Shown here one piece after another: positions 55,019 through 56,500 of a stretch of 56,500 nt of DNA. The translations under genes and the position numbers were made by a program. The notes beneath the pieces are model-generated. The model ran no database searches. It was not told where the DNA came from and worked only from the letters and a program-made list of their open reading frames with translations. How positions within the stretch are numbered: position 1 is the first letter of the stretch; the number at the start of each line of letters is the position of its first letter. The DNA comes from Symbiodinium natans (taxonomy: Eukaryota > Sar > Dinophyceae > Suessiales > Symbiodiniaceae). The stretch is taken from the NCBI GenBank assembly GCA_905221605.1, contig CAJNDS010000780.1, positions 126,001 to 182,500 on the forward strand, written 5' to 3'.

Positions 55019-56500
55019 GAGTGAGTGAGAGAGAGGGGAAGAAGGACTACATCATTGCATCGTGCTCTACTTCTACTTCTGCTGATAGGGCATGGCCTGG
55101 AAAAAGAGGCTCGGATCCAAGCAGGCCACGATCACAGGGGGCACAAGCGTCAAGGCAAAGTCCCGGAGCTTCAAAGGCAGTGAACTCACCGAGTTGTCCT
55201 CTGTGCGATTGTCCAAGTCCGCGAAGAAGTCTGTAAGGGCAACCACGAAGCCCACAAAGGAGGTTACAATTGCGCTAAGGGAAAATGCAAGGATGCCACT
55301 GGCTACTAGTGGGCTGCCAGTGCTGCGCAGCACCTCCAGCGGATCGCCAGCAGATCCCACAGGGAGGGCTGCTAGTACAGCCGCATTCCAAACAACGAAC
55401 ATCAGGAAAGGTATCAAACTGCCCACCACAATGGCCGTAGTGATCTTGCCACGGTCCCCTTCCAGCTGTGCCTCACTTCGCAAACTGCGACAGCTACAAG
55501 ACACTTCTTCCGGTTCGAAGACTGAGGTCTAATGAGTCTAATGCAAACATGATTGGACGGGGCTCGTAACTGCAGTGCAAGGGTCACACACAGAGGGCAC
55601 CACGTTGTGGTAGACCAAAGAAAGCAGAAGAGTGGGTATCGTGTCCGTGGCCTTGCCCCAGTCCGCCACTGCGAGCAGTCGCCCAGCGTCACCTGCAGGT
55701 ATAGCCAAGGCAACCAAAGCAAAGAAGGAGACGGCGACGACGACCGCGAAGGCATTGTTCCCTTGGTCCAAGGCATCCGTGCCTTTAGTCAAGAAGATGA
55801 AGCCACCAAAGACGCCTGCAAAGACTGCAGAACCGGGCACACCCACAGAGCCCAGGACAGGAAACCTCAGCTGAGACTAGCGAAAAGGGGGTTCTATTCG
55901 CAGAACCTGATAGACCTGATAAAACCGTAGCTGCTCCGAAAGGCTACCCCTATGGCCTCGGGACAAGGTTGTAAGCAGCTCGCCGCCACGGGAGCAGTAG
56001 GCGACCAGCAGCGCCATGTGCAGGAATACAAAGGCCGCCGAACTCAGGTTCGCGCCGACAGCGCCTATGGAGCTTGAGGCCATGGACTGGAGGGACGTTG
56101 CCCTCTTGCCGGTGGCAGCCATAGTCCGGCAGGCCACCTCCGCAATGAAGAGGCCCGTCGCAGCCATGTACATCCAAGAGAAGGTAAGGGCGACCGTTGA
56201 TGGCACAAACCCAGCAGACTGCGTCACAGCAGGAAGGGCTAAAATGCCGGCGCCAACTGTTGTACCAGCTACTAAGACAATTGCGTTTGTAACAGAGGGC
56301 TCCTTGTACTGCACTTTGCTGCTCGTTTGCATTTCTTCCCAATCCAGAGTGGAAAACAAGCGCTCCTGGACCATCTTGTCCGGCTCTGCCAGAATGGCAC
56401 CCAGGACGCTTTGCGAGTAGCTGTTACAGTCGTTGGCTGTCAGCGACAACATCTTATCAAATCTCTCATTGACCTTCTGAACGTCCTCCGCCGTGACGCC
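54089..56500 (-). CDS. Aromatic amino-acid permease-like transporter (5' end off window)
   Basis: The exons read as a tryptophan/tyrosine-permease family protein. Exon 1 (56500-55926) has the signature GTTVGAGILALPAVTQSAGF and following helices. Exon 2 (from 55865) gives SVGVPGSAVFAGVFGGF and SLVYHNVVPSV, ending near 55585. Exon 3 (~55465-55097) gives LEGDRGKITTAIVVGSLIPF and ends DPSLFFQ. Exon 4 (from 54477) gives ALDKAGAFGVSTLFGLLPAW. Exon 5 (54214-54089) gives LVPGGPFVPALAALVALL and a stop. Intron 55925-55866 is GT-AG; the 619-nt intron 55096-54478 is GC-AG and holds a microsatellite. The exon 2/3 and 4/5 donors are uncertain. About 11 helices and proton-coupled amino-acid uptake are expected for the family. 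The frame is open to the window edge, so the N-terminus may be missing. Confidence 0.83.
54904..55040. repeat. GA, GTGA and GTGC microsatellites in an intron
   Basis: GA runs, then (GTGA)n to ~54972, then (GTGC)n to ~55016, then GAGA again; all within the permease intron 55096-54478. Confidence 0.9.

Overview
The window looks like nuclear DNA of a dinoflagellate, most likely of the Symbiodiniaceae. The reasons are: every gene I can identify lies on the minus strand; the introns are short (60-120 nt) and nearly all begin with GC instead of GT (11 of the 12 I could place by reading frame and homology); a 12-nt remnant of the dinoflagellate spliced leader lies upstream of the retroelement; and simple repeats are abundant. 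This is inference from sequence alone.

Layout, read in the direction of transcription (high to low coordinates). (1) 56500-54089: an aromatic amino-acid permease-type transporter of at least five exons, 5' end outside the window. (2) 53.7-46.6 kb: sparse, weak exon candidates and AT-rich repeats. (3) 46577-45339: an intronless, Cys-rich multi-pass membrane protein. (4) 45036-42381: a 2.65-kb composite element with about 33-bp terminal inverted repeats, set in TA microsatellites and filled with two kinds of hairpin satellite. (5) 42.3-35.7 kb: a 0.7-kb TG microsatellite, a CAG tract, a small inverted-repeat element and a few orphan exon candidates. (6) 35638-34235: exons of a secreted zinc metalloprotease with HETGH and VMDYMPPNI motifs. 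(7) 33587-20851: exons of an endoglycoceramidase-like glycosidase. Its N-terminal half (33.6-31.3 kb) and C-terminal half (23.5-20.9 kb) are collinear and do not overlap. Between them sit two complete same-strand genes, a secreted 14-repeat protein (30094-28370) and a dynamin-like GTPase (26805-23819). (8) 20.8-13.3 kb: mostly repeats with weak exon candidates.

(9) 13.2-0 kb: a Ty3/gypsy-like retroelement made of serially overlapping frames: gag with two CCCH zinc fingers, then protease, zinc-ribbon and membrane segment, RT thumb and RNase H, then integrase, a methyltransferase-like remnant and RT fingers/palm with YVDD. The RT is therefore split and permuted around the integrase. Directly downstream, in the -1 frame and running off the window edge, is an open frame of about 560 codons carrying a Tpt1/KptA RNA 2'-phosphotransferase domain. 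The strongest candidates for something undescribed are the permuted pol with its linked Tpt1-like frame, and the glycosidase gene that appears to host two other genes.
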